This document shows, one piece after another, positions 34,574-34,676 of a stretch of 34,676 nt of DNA. The position numbers and the translations under genes were made by a program. A model generated the notes under the pieces. It saw only the letters and a list, made by a program, of their open reading frames with translations. It was not told where the DNA came from and did not search any database. Where the stretch lies: the NCBI GenBank assembly GCA_029781135.1, contig JAKOXH010000018.1, positions 1 through 34,676 on the forward strand. Reading direction: 5' to 3'. Positions within the stretch are counted from its first letter, which is position 1, and each line of letters starts with the position of its first letter. This DNA is from Planctomycetota bacterium (lineage in GTDB: Bacteria > Planctomycetota > Planctomycetia > Pirellulales > Lacipirellulaceae).

Positions 34574-34676
34574 ATGCGCAAGCTGTACGTGGTCCGGCTG
34601 ACCGAGGAAGAACGTCATCGGTGCGAAGATGTCGTCGACAAGCTCAGCGGCACGAGCCAGAAGGTGAAGCGAGCGA
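34574..34676 (+). CDS. IS630-family transposase, N-terminal part (cut by window end)
   Basis: Only 34 codons are visible: MRKLYVVRLTEEERHRCEDV followed by VDKLSGTSQKVKRA. This matches the N-terminus of many IS630-family transposases, whose first helix-turn-helix begins with a (K/R)Y(I/V)VRLTxEER pattern. The ATG sits six bases after AAGGAGGG. The DDE catalytic domain lies outside the window, so intactness cannot be judged. Confidence 0.75.
   Translation, partial: MRKLYVVRLTEEERHRCEDVVDKLSGTSQKVKRA

Overview
The window looks like a chromosomal segment of a planctomycete, probably of the Pirellula type. The evidence is a DUF1559 protein with a type IV prepilin leader, a methenyl-tetrahydromethanopterin cyclohydrolase (mch), two adjacent clpP genes behind tig, an aspartokinase with four ACT domains, an OleC/OleD pair, and a lipoprotein of a style common in that phylum. 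The lineage is inferred from gene content; no rRNA is present.

Layout, left to right. (1) 1-3.8 kb: mtaB (tRNA methylthiotransferase) and gap on the + strand, with mch convergent. (2) 3.9-7.3 kb: a DUF1559 pseudopilin-like protein (-), a roughly 400-bp spacer holding a possible small RNA or leader that ends in a strong terminator, then a membrane GT-C-like glycosyltransferase with TPR repeats (+). (3) 7.3-13.6 kb (+): cimA (citramalate synthase), a vapBC-type toxin-antitoxin pair packed against valS, and a bifunctional-nuclease family gene. (4) 13.6-20.9 kb (-), read aspS, a redoxin-like protein lacking the CxxC, hom, an apgM-family gene and lysC. This is an aspartate-family cluster in which the apgM-type protein may be the homoserine kinase. 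(5) 21.0-25.6 kb (-): a lipoprotein, oleC and oleD (beta-lactone/olefin chemistry without oleA or oleB nearby). (6) 25.8-29.1 kb (-): tRNA-Gly(GCC), tig, clpP, clpP. (7) 29.3-33.8 kb: an ASCH-domain protein (+), a CNNM/CorC-type membrane protein (-), a family 4 uracil-DNA glycosylase (-) and der (+). (8) 33.8-34.7 kb: decayed sequence leading into the start of an IS630-type transposase cut by the window end.

The most unusual feature is a dense population of short palindromic elements from many unrelated sequence families. Some fill operon spacers. Others sit in frame inside conserved genes (mtaB, valS, oleC) or supply a stop codon (bifunctional nuclease gene, oleC). Many are built from degenerate tandem words of 7, 8 or 9 bases followed by the inverted complement of the same words. 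One 61-bp element occurs in both valS and oleC, in the same orientation relative to transcription but in different reading frames. The in-gene copies resemble Rickettsia palindromic elements, and the heptamer arrays resemble the STRR repeats of cyanobacteria. The combination deserves a genome-wide look.

All assignments come from reading the sequence and translated motifs. No database search was run.
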